From Chitinophagales bacterium (GTDB lineage: Bacteria > Bacteroidota > Bacteroidia > Chitinophagales > UBA10324): 64,000 bases of DNA. The stretch lies in the NCBI GenBank assembly GCA_025056305.1, contig JANWWJ010000031.1:1-64000 (forward strand), read 5' to 3'. The position numbers and the translations under genes were made by a program. Numbering within the stretch: position 1 is the stretch's first letter; each line of letters opens with the position of its first letter. Positions 53,787 through 63,329 of this stretch are shown in pieces. The notes under the pieces were generated by a model. The model was given only the letters and a program-made list of their open reading frames with translations, was not told the DNA's origin and ran no database searches.

Positions 53787-54674
53787 ATGAACGAACGGAG
53801 CTGGCTGGCCAAACTGGTGTTGGATCAACTGCTTCGCTTGGGGCAAGCAGTGTTATACGGAAGTTTGTTCATCGCCTTGTGCGCTGCATCCTTAGTGATG
53901 GTAACCTGCCGGCAGTTAACTATAGAACCAACCTGTGGGATACCTGCTGTGTTTGTCTTTTTTGCGACTCTAGGCGTGTACAATATTCATCACCTTATGG
54001 GGATGAACCGAGCCGCTGCAACACCTCAGGCCTTTTGGGTGAAAAACCATCGTTTCGGAGTGTTGCTGTTAAGTATCATAGGCGTGGGGGGTGCCGGTTT
54101 TTTCTTTTTTCAGCTGCGCTTGCCCGCGCAGCTTCTCGCAGTGGCGCTGGCCTTTATTGTTGTTTCTTATGAGCTGAAGGCTTTTCGGGATTTTTTGACA
54201 CATGCTTTTGGCGGTCGGCTGGTTTTATTGAAAACTTTCGTTATCGCTGCGGTATGGACTGCTGCTACTGTGTTGATTCCAGCCTGGAATGCCCAGCACC
54301 CTGCTGATAACATGCACCTGGCTTTAATGCTTCTGAATCGCTTTGCCTTCATCAGCCTGTTGGCCCTGTGCTTCGATGCACGCGACCAAATCAGCGACTC
54401 AAGACGTGGCCTTCTGACCATACCGGTACGCTTTGGAATGGATTTTACTCTTTATCTGTATCGAGCCTTGACGGCAGCTTCGTTTGTTTTGATTGTAGTT
54501 ATGTACGTTCTGTTATGGCCCTCTGCTGCGATGGCCATAGCACTGACGCTTAGTGTCTTAGCCGCCTATTTTGCAGTAAGCCGGGCTGATCAAGTCAGCT
54601 CACCCTATTACTACCCCATGCTGGTAGATGGACAAATGCTCCTTCAATGGATGTTGGTGATGCTCTTGACCTGA
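53787..54674 (+). CDS. UbiA-like membrane protein
   Basis: The protein of about 295 residues has eight or nine hydrophobic helices. The segment LLALCFDARDQISDSRRGLLTIPVRFG resembles the second Asp-rich motif of UbiA prenyltransferases, but the first motif (NDxxDxxxD) is not evident; the equivalent place reads VYNIHHLMGMN. The activity is therefore uncertain. The start MNERSWLAKLV is chosen because a near-consensus CACCTTTG box (53767 region) lies just upstream; an in-frame Met at 53703 would precede the box. It converges on a small membrane protein gene. Confidence 0.6.
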   Translation: MNERSWLAKLVLDQLLRLGQAVLYGSLFIALCAASLVMVTCRQLTIEPTCGIPAVFVFFATLGVYNIHHLMGMNRAAATPQAFWVKNHRFGVLLLSIIGVGGAGFFFFQLRLPAQLLAVALAFIVVSYELKAFRDFLTHAFGGRLVLLKTFVIAAVWTAATVLIPAWNAQHPADNMHLALMLLNRFAFISLLALCFDARDQISDSRRGLLTIPVRFGMDFTLYLYRALTAASFVLIVVMYVLLWPSAAMAIALTLSVLAAYFAVSRADQVSSPYYYPMLVDGQMLLQWMLVMLLT

Positions 54675-54681
54675 AGTGGGT

Positions 54682-54837
54682 CTAAATTGCATCAAGGGCT
54701 CCGGCTAAGAATGTGGCAACAAAAGGAAAAGATACCCAGCACCATTCGGGCTTAAAAACAAACAAGAGAATCATGGCTGTAACTGACAGCAGCGTCAGAA
54801 ACCAATAAATCGCTCGAGAGCTTTTTTGTTGTTCCAT
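54682..54837 (-). CDS. Small two-helix membrane protein
   Basis: The 51-residue protein (MEQQKSSRAIYWFLTLLSVT to AGALDAI) has two hydrophobic stretches with a short turn (KPEWC). The start at 54837 is chosen because a consensus -7 box lies 18 bp upstream; an in-frame Met at 54924 precedes the box. It converges on the UbiA-like gene with 7 bp between stops. The function is unknown. Confidence 0.55.
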   Translation of the reverse strand: MEQQKSSRAIYWFLTLLSVTAMILLFVFKPEWCWVSFPFVATFLAGALDAI

Positions 54838-54855
54838 GGGTAACAGAAGTGGCGG

Positions 54856-54863
54856 CAAAGGTA
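54856..54863 (-). promoter_or_regulatory. Promoter -7 box TACCTTTG
   Basis: The minus strand reads TACCTTTG, an exact TAnnTTTG match, 18 bp before the start of the 51-residue membrane protein. It supports that gene being real. Confidence 0.5.
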
Positions 54864-54933
54864 TTAGAGCGTCGTGACACATTTGTAACCGCATGAGGCC
54901 AACTAATTTGTGGGTATTACACACCGAGCTCTT

Positions 54934-54950
54934 TTAGCTTTTTAAGCTAA
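54934..54950. promoter_or_regulatory. Inverted repeat TTAGCTT-TTT-AAGCTAA
   Basis: A perfect 7-bp inverted repeat with a TTT spacer lies 24 bp before the GH31 start, in the divergent region. It may be an operator for the glucosidase or a small hairpin. A TAAACTTG box, one base from consensus, follows at 54957. Confidence 0.3.
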
Positions 54951-54974
54951 ATCGCGTAAACTTGACGCCTCGTT

Positions 54975-57452
54975 ATGGAAACAGCTAAAGAATCGGTAAA
55001 CACCGGAGATGAGTTTGTTGTACCTGACACTACCGAAGCCAGTGCCGATATTCCTTCTTTAGACGTGCCCCCCGTCACCAAGCAATACCTGGGGGCTATT
55101 TCGAACTGGCGTGTTGAAGGCAATCGTCTTTGGCTCAGCGACGGCCGCGCAACAGTGGAGATGGTTGTCATTAGTGACGAGGTCTTTCGTATTCGGTTAG
55201 CGCCGCACAGTCAGTTTCTTGACGATTTCAGCTATGCCGTCACCAGCCTCAAGGGTCAGCTATCACACCTGGATACCCACAGCGATGAACAATTTCTCTA
55301 CCTTACTACCAATGCGCTTCAATGCCGTATTCAGCTTGCCGACGGTAAAATGAGCTTTTATGATAACGACGGCTATTTAATCAATGCTGACCGCTTGCCG
55401 CTGCACTGGGAGGAAAACGTTGCTTACGGCGGATATTACGTCTATTGCAGTAAACAACGACGCAACGACGAGATTTTTCTCGGATTGGGAGATAAGCCGG
55501 TTTCGCTCAACATAGCGGGCAAGCGCTTGCGTCTTTGGAATACCGATGCTTATCACTACGACCAGTACACCGATCCACTCTATAAAAGCATTCCTTTCTA
55601 CATTGGGTTACACCAGGGGCAAGCATATGGGATTTTTTTTGATAACTCATTCCAAACTTTTTTCGATTTCGGCCAGGAAGACCCCCAAACCGTTAGTTTT
55701 TGGAGTGAGGGAGGGGAAATGCGTTACTACTTCATTTATGGTCCCCATCCCATCGATGTCATTCGGCGCTATGCGCAAATAACGGGTACCACACCGCTCC
55801 CCCCGATATGGGCCTTGGGTTTCCATCAGTCGCGCTGGAGTTATTATCCGGAAAAACGGGTACGCGAGCTAGCCGCTACCTTTCGGCAGAAAAAGCTGCC
55901 GTGCGACGTCATCCATCTGGACATCGATTACATGGATGGCTTTCGCTGTTTTACGTGGAACCGCAGGCATTTCCCCAATCCCAAGCGCTTGATAGCTGAC
56001 CTTGCGCAGCAAGGGTTCAAGACCGTACTCATCGTTGACCCCGGCATTAAAGTAGATGAAGCATATTGGGTGTTTAAGGAAGGAAAAGAACAGAACCGCT
56101 TTTGCCGACGTGGCGACGACTATTTCATGGAAGGCCACGTGTGGCCCGGCCGCTGCCGCTTTCCTGATTTTACCCATCCGGAGGTACGCCGCTGGTGGGG
56201 CGGCTTGTTTGCCGGATTTATCGAGCAGGGGGTAGCCGGTTTCTGGTGCGACATGAATGAGCCCGCTGTTTTTGGCACCGGTACTTTTCCCCTCGACGTT
56301 CGCCACGATTATGACGGTCAAGGAGGGTCACATCGCAAAGGCCATAATGTGTATGGCATGCTCATGGCCCGAGCTACATGGGAAGGTGTAAAAAAGTTGC
56401 GACCCGACAAGCGACCTTTCGTCATTACGCGGGCTGGCTATGCCGGCATGCAACGTTATGGTTGTACATGGACCGGCGATAATCAGGCTACCTGGGCACA
56501 TCTAAAGCTTGCTTCGTTAATGCTGCAGCGGCTCAGTTTATCTGGCGTCTCTTTTGCCGGATCAGACATTAGTGGCTTTGTCGGCAACTGTGAGCCCGAA
56601 TTGTATGTGCGCTGGATACAATTAGGGGTGTTTTCACCCTTTATGCGCGTACACAGTGCCGGAAATTCAAACCAACGAGAACCCTGGACCTTCGGTGTCA
56701 AGGTAGAACGTATTGTAAAAAAATATATGGAACTACGCTATCGGTTGTTGCCGTACATCTACTCGGTTTTTTGGGAAAACAGCCGCTATGGCTTTCCGGT
56801 GCTGCGCCCCCTCATCGTCATGGAACCGCATAACCCAGACACCTTGAAGTTTGAGGAATGCTTCTGCTTTGGCGACAAGCTGCTCATAGCCCCCGTTGTT
56901 GAACCCAATGCAGAGAGCCGATCCGTTTATCTACCGAAAGGTCTTTGGTACGACTACTGGTGCCTGCAACTTTATGAGGGCGGTCGCATCCATCAGGTTG
57001 CAGCTGCCTTAGACACTTTACCGCTTTTTGTAAAAGCGGGCACGGTTTTGCCGGAATGGCCTGTTATGCAATACACTGGAGAAAAAACCGTAAACCCCCT
57101 GCCGCTTAACGTGTTTTATGCTCCTTATCATGTAAACTCATTTCTGTATGAAGATCATGGCGACACCTTTGCCTATGAACAAGGCGTCTATTGTGAGAAA
57201 AAATTTGAGTTGCAAGGTTCTACTTTTCAACTTGTGCTTACCCAATCCATGAGTGGCATGTTTGCTTCTCCTTATGATATGTATCGCATAAAGCTGATCG
57301 GCTTGCCCTTTGTGCCCGGCCAGGTATTGGCGGATGGCCGCGTCGTGCGGGGCCTCAAAAAAGTGCGCTCAAAAAACATCTATGTTGTAGATGTGGCCAA
57401 AAACTTTTCCCGATTGGAGATTCACGCCCACGAAGGCAGCCCAAGATGTTGA
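54975..57452 (+). CDS. GH31 alpha-glucosidase
   Basis: The 825-residue glycoside hydrolase has an N-terminal beta-sandwich, a (beta/alpha)8 barrel and C-terminal beta domains. The nucleophile is D426 in GFWCDMNEPAVF and the acid/base is D531 in FAGSDISGF; IWALGFHQSRWSYYPEKRV is also typical. It releases glucose from alpha-linked glucans or oligosaccharides. No signal peptide is visible, so it is probably cytoplasmic and acts on imported oligosaccharides. No other carbohydrate genes are adjacent. Confidence 0.93.
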   Translation: METAKESVNTGDEFVVPDTTEASADIPSLDVPPVTKQYLGAISNWRVEGNRLWLSDGRATVEMVVISDEVFRIRLAPHSQFLDDFSYAVTSLKGQLSHLDTHSDEQFLYLTTNALQCRIQLADGKMSFYDNDGYLINADRLPLHWEENVAYGGYYVYCSKQRRNDEIFLGLGDKPVSLNIAGKRLRLWNTDAYHYDQYTDPLYKSIPFYIGLHQGQAYGIFFDNSFQTFFDFGQEDPQTVSFWSEGGEMRYYFIYGPHPIDVIRRYAQITGTTPLPPIWALGFHQSRWSYYPEKRVRELAATFRQKKLPCDVIHLDIDYMDGFRCFTWNRRHFPNPKRLIADLAQQGFKTVLIVDPGIKVDEAYWVFKEGKEQNRFCRRGDDYFMEGHVWPGRCRFPDFTHPEVRRWWGGLFAGFIEQGVAGFWCDMNEPAVFGTGTFPLDVRHDYDGQGGSHRKGHNVYGMLMARATWEGVKKLRPDKRPFVITRAGYAGMQRYGCTWTGDNQATWAHLKLASLMLQRLSLSGVSFAGSDISGFVGNCEPELYVRWIQLGVFSPFMRVHSAGNSNQREPWTFGVKVERIVKKYMELRYRLLPYIYSVFWENSRYGFPVLRPLIVMEPHNPDTLKFEECFCFGDKLLIAPVVEPNAESRSVYLPKGLWYDYWCLQLYEGGRIHQVAAALDTLPLFVKAGTVLPEWPVMQYTGEKTVNPLPLNVFYAPYHVNSFLYEDHGDTFAYEQGVYCEKKFELQGSTFQLVLTQSMSGMFASPYDMYRIKLIGLPFVPGQVLADGRVVRGLKKVRSKNIYVVDVAKNFSRLEIHAHEGSPRC

Positions 57453-57468
57453 CCTTTCCTACAATGCC

Positions 57469-57501
57469 TTTGCTCCACTCTTGCTTAAATAGTTAGCTTT
57501 G
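57469..57501 (+). promoter_or_regulatory. Promoter: TTTG, 21-bp spacer, TAGCTTTG
   Basis: A -33 element TTTG (57469-57472) and a -7 box TAGCTTTG (57494-57501) are separated by 21 bp, the best full match to the Bacteroidota promoter in this window. The ATG of the arylsulfotransferase-like gene is 22 bp downstream. Confidence 0.6.
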
Positions 57502-57523
57502 TTGAAGCATTAAGTGCCGTTTT

Positions 57524-59602
57524 ATGAAATTTCATAGGAATCTGTCTTTTTTGATCATCCTTGCCTCTGTGCTCGGTCAACAGGCAGGGGCCCAGTTTCA
57601 GTATTTGTCCCCAATGCCTGGATCCAAATATCATCCGGTCAAAACGGGTATCATCATCAGGGAAGGGGAGGAGCTTATGCCCGAAGTGACAAGGCAGCAT
57701 CACCTTTTTCATATTGTAGGTGAGCAGTCCGGAGTACACCAGTTTACGATTTCTTTAGCTACCGATGGGAAAACCCTGAACCTAAAACCCCTTCGTGCTT
57801 TTGCCGAAGGAGAAACGGTTACGGTTACCATCTTGCCGGGATTGACCACACGTTCGGGCCGTGTTATCGGTGGTACCGAGTTTAAGTTTCAAACCAAGCC
57901 GTACTGGACTCCTGAGGAGCGAAAACGTGTGGCCGAACACATGCAGCAGGTTTACCGTGAAGACGACATAAACTATTATGCCGCCAAGGGAGGTCCTGAA
58001 TCCGGATTTCCTGATTTTACCATCAACATCAACACAGCACCGGCTGCCGGCGAAGTATTCTTTAGCCATTTTTCCATTTTTGGCGGCATCGGTGATCCCC
58101 ACTATTGCATCATTAAAAGCAATGGGGACTCCGTTTACGGAAAATGGGATACAGTCAACTTCAACAATTTTGAATTAAATGAAAACGGTTACCTGACGCT
58201 GTACAACCGGTTAGACTCCACATTCATTATGTTGGACTCTAACTACTTGCCTATAGATACTTTTCAGATGAAAAATGGGTATATCGCCGATGTGCACGAA
58301 TTCGTCATTTTCCCCAACGGCACCCATTACATGCTTTGTTATGACCCCCAAATCGTGGACATGACGGTTTACAACCCGAGCTATCATCCGGCAGCCACAG
58401 TCATAGGATGTGTTTTCCAAAAGATAGATGCGGCCGGCAATGTCCTGCTGCAATGGCGCAGTTGGGATCATATAGATATTATGGATGCCAGCAATATATT
58501 CTTTCAAAACCCAATTGTGGATTACGTGCATGCAAATGCCATCTTCGAAGATTGGGATGGCCATATCTGGCTTTGCAGCCGGCACCTAAGCGAAGTAACC
58601 AAAATTGACGCCAACACCGGCAACATCATTTGGCGTTTCGGAGGTAAAAAGAATCAGTTCACCTTCATCAACGACAACAACAAAATTTCTTTTCAGCATG
58701 ATGCGCACCGCTTGCCCAATGGAAACATGTTGCTTTTTGATAATGGTGTTTATCACAACCCGCCCCTGACTGCAGTCAAGGAATATGTTCTGGACGAAGT
58801 AAACAAGACCGCCACATTGGTATGGAGCTATTCTCGGGTCATCGGCAGTAGCAAAGTGTTCAGCAAGGCCATGGGGAATGTGCAGCGCCTGTCGAACGGA
58901 AACACCTTCATTTGTTGGGGACTAACGATTGCCCAACCTGGCGCTCCCAAGTTTACAGAAGTAGACGTCAACAATCAGGTGGTGTGGGAGCTTACTTTAA
59001 ACAGTGCAGATGCTGTATATCGAGCACAACGGCATGTGTGGGAGCCCTGTGCACGCCCCTCGGCTTCCACCATCACGGTGGACAAGCTAAAGCCAACTTC
59101 AGCTCGAGTGGTGTGGGCGCCCGCAACCAACGCCACCAGTTACGACTTACAGTATCGAAAACAAGGCACCACAAACTGGAAAACCAAGGGGACCAATAAA
59201 CCTCAGAAGCGGCTTAAAGACCTGATGCCTGAAACCACCTATGAATATCGAATCAAGAGTAAATGCGCCAACATTTCCAACAGCCCGTCGGCGTTTACGG
59301 ACATTAAAACTTTTACGACTCCACCCATGCGCACATACTTTGAGACGCCGTTGCAAAAGCCCGAGGTAAATGTTTATCCTAACCCAGTTCAAGACGTGCT
59401 TCAGGTGATGTTGAAGGGACTTGACGGCCCAACCGCAATTACCCTGTATTCGTTGCAGGGACAAGTTTTGCAACATCAACAGTTCAGCGAAGCTCAACCC
59501 GTAATGGTTGATGTCAGCTTTCTTTCCTCGGGTATGTATTTGTTGGAAATCCGGAGCGCGGATCAGCTATTCGTTCAGCGGTTCATTAAAAACGATTATT
59601 AG
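57524..59602 (+). CDS. Secreted arylsulfotransferase-like protein with Fn3 and T9SS domains
   Basis: The 692-residue protein has a signal peptide (ending QQAGAQ), an ASST-type propeller domain (about 160-500: DVHEFVIFPNGTHYMLCYD, DWDGHIWLCSRHLSEVTKID, IIWRFGG, FQHDAHRLPNGNMLLFDNG with a candidate His), a fibronectin type III domain (about 510-600) and a T9SS sorting domain (about 615-692: VNVYPNPVQDVLQVMLKG). ASSTs move sulfate between phenols without PAPS; activity here is not proven, and many Bacteroidota members are uncharacterised. It should be exported to the surface. It overlaps the convergent aminotransferase gene by 4 bp. Confidence 0.85.
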   Translation: MKFHRNLSFLIILASVLGQQAGAQFQYLSPMPGSKYHPVKTGIIIREGEELMPEVTRQHHLFHIVGEQSGVHQFTISLATDGKTLNLKPLRAFAEGETVTVTILPGLTTRSGRVIGGTEFKFQTKPYWTPEERKRVAEHMQQVYREDDINYYAAKGGPESGFPDFTININTAPAAGEVFFSHFSIFGGIGDPHYCIIKSNGDSVYGKWDTVNFNNFELNENGYLTLYNRLDSTFIMLDSNYLPIDTFQMKNGYIADVHEFVIFPNGTHYMLCYDPQIVDMTVYNPSYHPAATVIGCVFQKIDAAGNVLLQWRSWDHIDIMDASNIFFQNPIVDYVHANAIFEDWDGHIWLCSRHLSEVTKIDANTGNIIWRFGGKKNQFTFINDNNKISFQHDAHRLPNGNMLLFDNGVYHNPPLTAVKEYVLDEVNKTATLVWSYSRVIGSSKVFSKAMGNVQRLSNGNTFICWGLTIAQPGAPKFTEVDVNNQVVWELTLNSADAVYRAQRHVWEPCARPSASTITVDKLKPTSARVVWAPATNATSYDLQYRKQGTTNWKTKGTNKPQKRLKDLMPETTYEYRIKSKCANISNSPSAFTDIKTFTTPPMRTYFETPLQKPEVNVYPNPVQDVLQVMLKGLDGPTAITLYSLQGQVLQHQQFSEAQPVMVDVSFLSSGMYLLEIRSADQLFVQRFIKNDY

Positions 59603-60888
59603 CGCAGGCGACTTAAGCCGACGCGCAGCCGACTAAGCGCTTCATCCATTTCCTCCAGCTTGCAGGTGCCCACGCTGAGGCGATACCAGGAAGATTCGGG
59701 CGAAGCGCCGAAAGCATAAAAAGGCACCAATGCTATGCCGCATTGGTGCAGTAAATAGTCGGTAACATCAGCGGTAGTGTGTAGGGTGCGGCCTTCTGGC
59801 GTACGGCGCCCTCTCAAGTCAATTTGGACGGTCAAGTATAAAGCGGCTTGAGGTGCGATAGCATTCACCGGCAATCCCTCATCTTTCATCTGCATCAATC
59901 CTCGATAAAAGTGTTGAAGCCTTTGGTTGAGCTGCTGCCGAAATTGCGTCAGAAACTGACTGACCGCCGAGTTGTCCTGCAAAAAATCGGCTGCCGCTAC
60001 TTGTTCGGGCTTAGGGGCCCAAGCCCCAATGTGCGACGATATGGATTTCATTTTTTCTATAATAGATCGGGGCCCGAAAGCCCAACCTACGCGCAAACCG
60101 GTAGCCGCAAAAACCTTCGACAGGCCATCGGCATAAATGGTAAACGGACGCAACTCCGGATACAACGATACCGGATCATAATGACGTACTCCATCGTAGG
60201 TCAAGGCCCAATACATCTGATCATAAAACAAATACAAGGGCTTGCGCACCCCGGCTCTACGGTTGTTTTCTTCCAGAATCAGTTCGCACAGCTCACGCAG
60301 TCCTTGTTCTGAAAAAACCGTACCGGTGGGATTCTGCGGAGAACATAAGGCAACCATGGCCGCATCGTTTAGGTGTGGGCGCAGCTCCGCAGCAGTTGGC
60401 ATAAAGTGATTTTCCGGCTTCGTTTCTACACCCACGGCTACGGCTCGGGCTAAATGACAGTAATGATTGTTGTTCCAACTCGGAACAGGAAACACAACTT
60501 TATCGTCTGGGTCCAATAAAGAAATGTAAATGCAATAGATGGCCGGTCGGCCTCCGCTGGTAATCAGGATATCGTCAGCATGAACGGTGATGCCGGCCAT
60601 CTGTTTCAGGAAAAAGGAAACTGCCCTTCGGAGTTCAGGAATTCCGTTGGCCGGCGGATAGTTGGTGTGTTTTTGCCGCAGAGCCGTCACTATTCGTTCC
60701 TCCAACTCATGAGGAATCGGAAAAATTTGGGGATCGAAATCGCCGATGGTAAAGTTGAAAATAGTGGCTCCCTGCTTGATTAAATCATTGATTTCCCATG
60801 CCATGCGGATGATTTCGCTTCCCACAAGGGAATCAGCCATGCGCGAAACGGTTGGAGGCTTGACAGCACCGGCCGAAGTTTCATTCAT
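59599..60888 (-). CDS. PLP-dependent class I/II aminotransferase
   Basis: The protein of about 429 residues is a fold type I aminotransferase: YPPANGIPELRRAVSFFLKQ, ITSGGRPAIYCIYISLLDPD, CSPQNPTGTVFSEQGLREL, and the PLP lysine in YADGLSKVFAATGLRVGW. It is related to aspartate/aromatic aminotransferases; the amino donor is not evident. The ATG at 60888 (MNETSAG) is preferred over a TTG four codons upstream. TrmH lies 57 bp upstream on the same strand. Confidence 0.9.
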   Translation of the reverse strand: MNETSAGAVKPPTVSRMADSLVGSEIIRMAWEINDLIKQGATIFNFTIGDFDPQIFPIPHELEERIVTALRQKHTNYPPANGIPELRRAVSFFLKQMAGITVHADDILITSGGRPAIYCIYISLLDPDDKVVFPVPSWNNNHYCHLARAVAVGVETKPENHFMPTAAELRPHLNDAAMVALCSPQNPTGTVFSEQGLRELCELILEENNRRAGVRKPLYLFYDQMYWALTYDGVRHYDPVSLYPELRPFTIYADGLSKVFAATGLRVGWAFGPRSIIEKMKSISSHIGAWAPKPEQVAAADFLQDNSAVSQFLTQFRQQLNQRLQHFYRGLMQMKDEGLPVNAIAPQAALYLTVQIDLRGRRTPEGRTLHTTADVTDYLLHQCGIALVPFYAFGASPESSWYRLSVGTCKLEEMDEALSRLRVGLSRLR

Positions 60889-60945
60889 ACCCTCACCCAA
60901 ACGACGTGTGTTAAAGTTCGCAGAAAAGACTTGGAAAAAAAATTT

Positions 60946-61542
60946 TTACACCGAATGGCGCTCCTCCCGCTGTTTCCATCGCATAAATGTCTGCTCAAGC
61001 CATACGGCATCGGGGGGCTGCTCATACCGTCTGGCCAACCAACGCTGTCGAAATGCTTCATACAAGATCACTGCACAAGCTACCGAGATGTTCAGACTTT
61101 GAATCATGCCAACTTGTGGAATGCGTACCAACCCATCACAAAGAGCCAATAATTCGGGCGTGATACCTTCTTTTTCATTTCCGAAAACCACAGCCGTAGG
61201 TTGCACCAGATCAATGTCGTAAACCGACACAGCTTCGTCGGTGAGCGCTGCGGCCCAAATGTGCTTGCATTGTTTCCGAACAGCGGCAACGCATTCAGCA
61301 GCATTTTGAAAATGATGGATGTCCAACCACCGCGCAGCCGATGCTGAGGTCTTTTCACTGAGCTTCGACTGGGTTTTCGCCTTACTGGTGAGAATAAATA
61401 CATCGCTGACTCCGACTGCGTCGCAACTGCGAAGGCATGCCGCCACGTTGTGCGGGTCGTCTATATGCTCGAAGATGACCGTCAAGTCTCTTTGCCGTCG
61501 CAGCAACACTTGCCGAAAACGTTGTTCGCGTCGCTCCGTCAT
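60946..61542 (-). CDS. trmH: SpoU-type tRNA/rRNA 2'-O-methyltransferase (TrmH-like)
   Basis: The protein of about 198 residues has the SpoU knot motifs: FEHIDDPHNVAACLRSCDAV, AVVFGNEKEGITPELLALCD and IPQVGMIQSLNISVACAVIL. These are typical of TrmH, which methylates G18 of tRNA. The start MTERREQRFRQVLL matches the family; an in-frame Met 22 codons upstream is less likely. Confidence 0.93.
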   Translation of the reverse strand: MTERREQRFRQVLLRRQRDLTVIFEHIDDPHNVAACLRSCDAVGVSDVFILTSKAKTQSKLSEKTSASAARWLDIHHFQNAAECVAAVRKQCKHIWAAALTDEAVSVYDIDLVQPTAVVFGNEKEGITPELLALCDGLVRIPQVGMIQSLNISVACAVILYEAFRQRWLARRYEQPPDAVWLEQTFMRWKQREERHSV

Positions 61543-62244
61543 GGATACGAAAGGTTTAATTAAGATGCTGATTTCACGTGCCGAATCTGTTGTTCGTGGT
61601 GTGGGCAAAATACCATTTTAGGTTATTCCTTTTCACCCCTTGTACATTCTTCCTTTACATGGCTCCTAATAAAATGACCAACTCTCGTCAGCTTTTTTAT
61701 GTGACTTTTTTGCCTGTTGACTTGCTCCACTCTATGACATGTGACTGCCAATCCTGCAAGGCAAAAGGCAGATACACCGCACGAAGCGTTAAGCCGCGGC
61801 TTATTTGTACGCAAATCGTTGTTGGTTCCCTTATTGCAATGCTCTACCTCCGCGTTTCACAAACGTCCTCTGACTCCGGCTGGCTAAAACGAAGCAGTAT
61901 TGAGCGATTAAGTTGCTATATTTTGCTTTTCGATGGGTTACTGTTTAACAGATAACATGCTCCGATTTCTGCAATAATCAAGCTGAAAAGCCGAGAATGG
62001 CGCTCCCCTGGTTTTACTTCCAACGGGTCGAGTACACTTTGAAGGAAACAGGTTGCATAAGTGCCTTCAGCCCTTATCAACTCAATGCACTTTGTCAATC
62101 ACATTTTTCTCCGCAACAGGAAAATTTAAAAGGGGCTGAGAGCAAAAATTACGATGAAGCGGCGGCACTGATGTGCCGGTGTCAATGCATAGCACTGTTG
62201 GGGCTTCACTCTACTGTTGACGTAGCTTTTTGTATTTTCCTGTT
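61543..62244. other. Intergenic region of about 700 bp
   Basis: Several short frames exist on both strands but none has a recognisable family, good start or promoter. No tRNA, tmRNA, SRP RNA or repeat was seen. It is the longest stretch without a supported gene in the window. A TAGCTTTT box, one base from consensus, lies at about 62223, before the radical SAM gene. Confidence 0.45.
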
Positions 62245-63312
62245 GTGAGAAATGACGGTATTACCACCTGCTCCCACCGGGGCCGAGGAGCCCAATGCAG
62301 GCCGCATAATCGCTATCGTCTCTGGCATTACGTTGCTGATGCTGCCGATGAAGCATCAGACTATCAACGCTTGCCTACGCAAATTTTTGCCGACTATCCG
62401 CGGCGCATCATTAACGAAGTGCATAGTCCTGATGTAGGTGCCGAGTATTCGGCAAATCCTTATCAAGGTTGTGAACATGGATGCGTCTATTGTTATGCTC
62501 GCAATACCCACAATTACTGGGGGTTTGATGCCGGATTGGATTTTGAAACGAAAATTATCATCAAGCCGCATGCTCCTCGTCTTTTGTTGAAAGAAATCAC
62601 ACATTCGGCGTATCGCGTAAAGCCATTGATGTTATCAGGAAATACCGACTGCTACCAACCTATTGAACGAAAGCTACGGCTCACACGGGCAATGTTAGAG
62701 GTGTTGTGGCAATTCCGGCATCCGGTAAGTATTGTCACGAAAAATGCGCTGATTCTCCGCGACCTTGATTTGCTCCGACCTATGGCAGCAAGCCAGCTGG
62801 TTCATGTTACTATTTCTATCACTACGTTGAAAGAGTCGCTACGGCGGTTAATGGAGCCGAGGGCCGTAAGCGGGCACCAACGTTTGGAAGTGGTTCAAAG
62901 GCTGGCACAGGCGGGCATTCCGGTAAACGTCAACATAGCTCCCATAATACCTTTTTTAAACAGCGACGAAATACCTGCGCTGGTTCGAGAGGCGGCGGCT
63001 GCCGGCGCTCGCTCATGTGCGCTGTTGCTAGTGTGCCTGAATGGCGATGTGGCTATAGTTTTTTCCGACTGGCTCCAACGCCATTTTCCCGATCGGGCCG
63101 CCCGTGTACTCCAGGCCATCCGCGACCTCCACGGCGGTTCTCTCAGCGATTCACGCTTTGGTATTCGCATGAGAGGGGAGGGTGCTTTTGCCCAAGCTCT
63201 TCAGAAACTTTTTCAAATGACATATAAAAAGTATTTTGGTGAAAGCCGAATGCCTCCACTCGATTGTTCGCAATTTCGAAAACTACCTCACCAAAAGCTG
63301 CTTTTTGATTAG
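62245..63312 (+). CDS. PA0069-family radical SAM protein
   Basis: The protein of about 355 residues has the family opening RGRGAQCRPHNRY and SPDVGAEYSANPYQGCEHGC, with the CX3CX2C cluster C76, C80, C83. Further motifs are SAGLDFETKI-like FDAGLDFETKI, LMLSGNTDCYQPIERKLRLT and VNIAPIIPFLNSDEIP. It resembles spore photoproduct lyase-like radical SAM enzymes of unknown substrate. There is no ATG near the family start: GTG at 62245 is preferred, and a TTG at 62230 is also possible. Confidence 0.9.
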   Translation: MRNDGITTCSHRGRGAQCRPHNRYRLWHYVADAADEASDYQRLPTQIFADYPRRIINEVHSPDVGAEYSANPYQGCEHGCVYCYARNTHNYWGFDAGLDFETKIIIKPHAPRLLLKEITHSAYRVKPLMLSGNTDCYQPIERKLRLTRAMLEVLWQFRHPVSIVTKNALILRDLDLLRPMAASQLVHVTISITTLKESLRRLMEPRAVSGHQRLEVVQRLAQAGIPVNVNIAPIIPFLNSDEIPALVREAAAAGARSCALLLVCLNGDVAIVFSDWLQRHFPDRAARVLQAIRDLHGGSLSDSRFGIRMRGEGAFAQALQKLFQMTYKKYFGESRMPPLDCSQFRKLPHQKLLFD

Positions 63313-63329
63313 TAAGGGTTCAAGAAACG

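Noticed and set aside
54934-54950. Hairpin as a rho-independent terminator
   Set aside because: It is AT-rich, has no following T-run and lies upstream of two divergent genes, so an operator is more likely.
61578-61955. Plus-strand open frame of 125 codons upstream of trmH
   Set aside because: The composition looks random, there is no promoter box or family resemblance, and its start overlaps the trmH upstream region.
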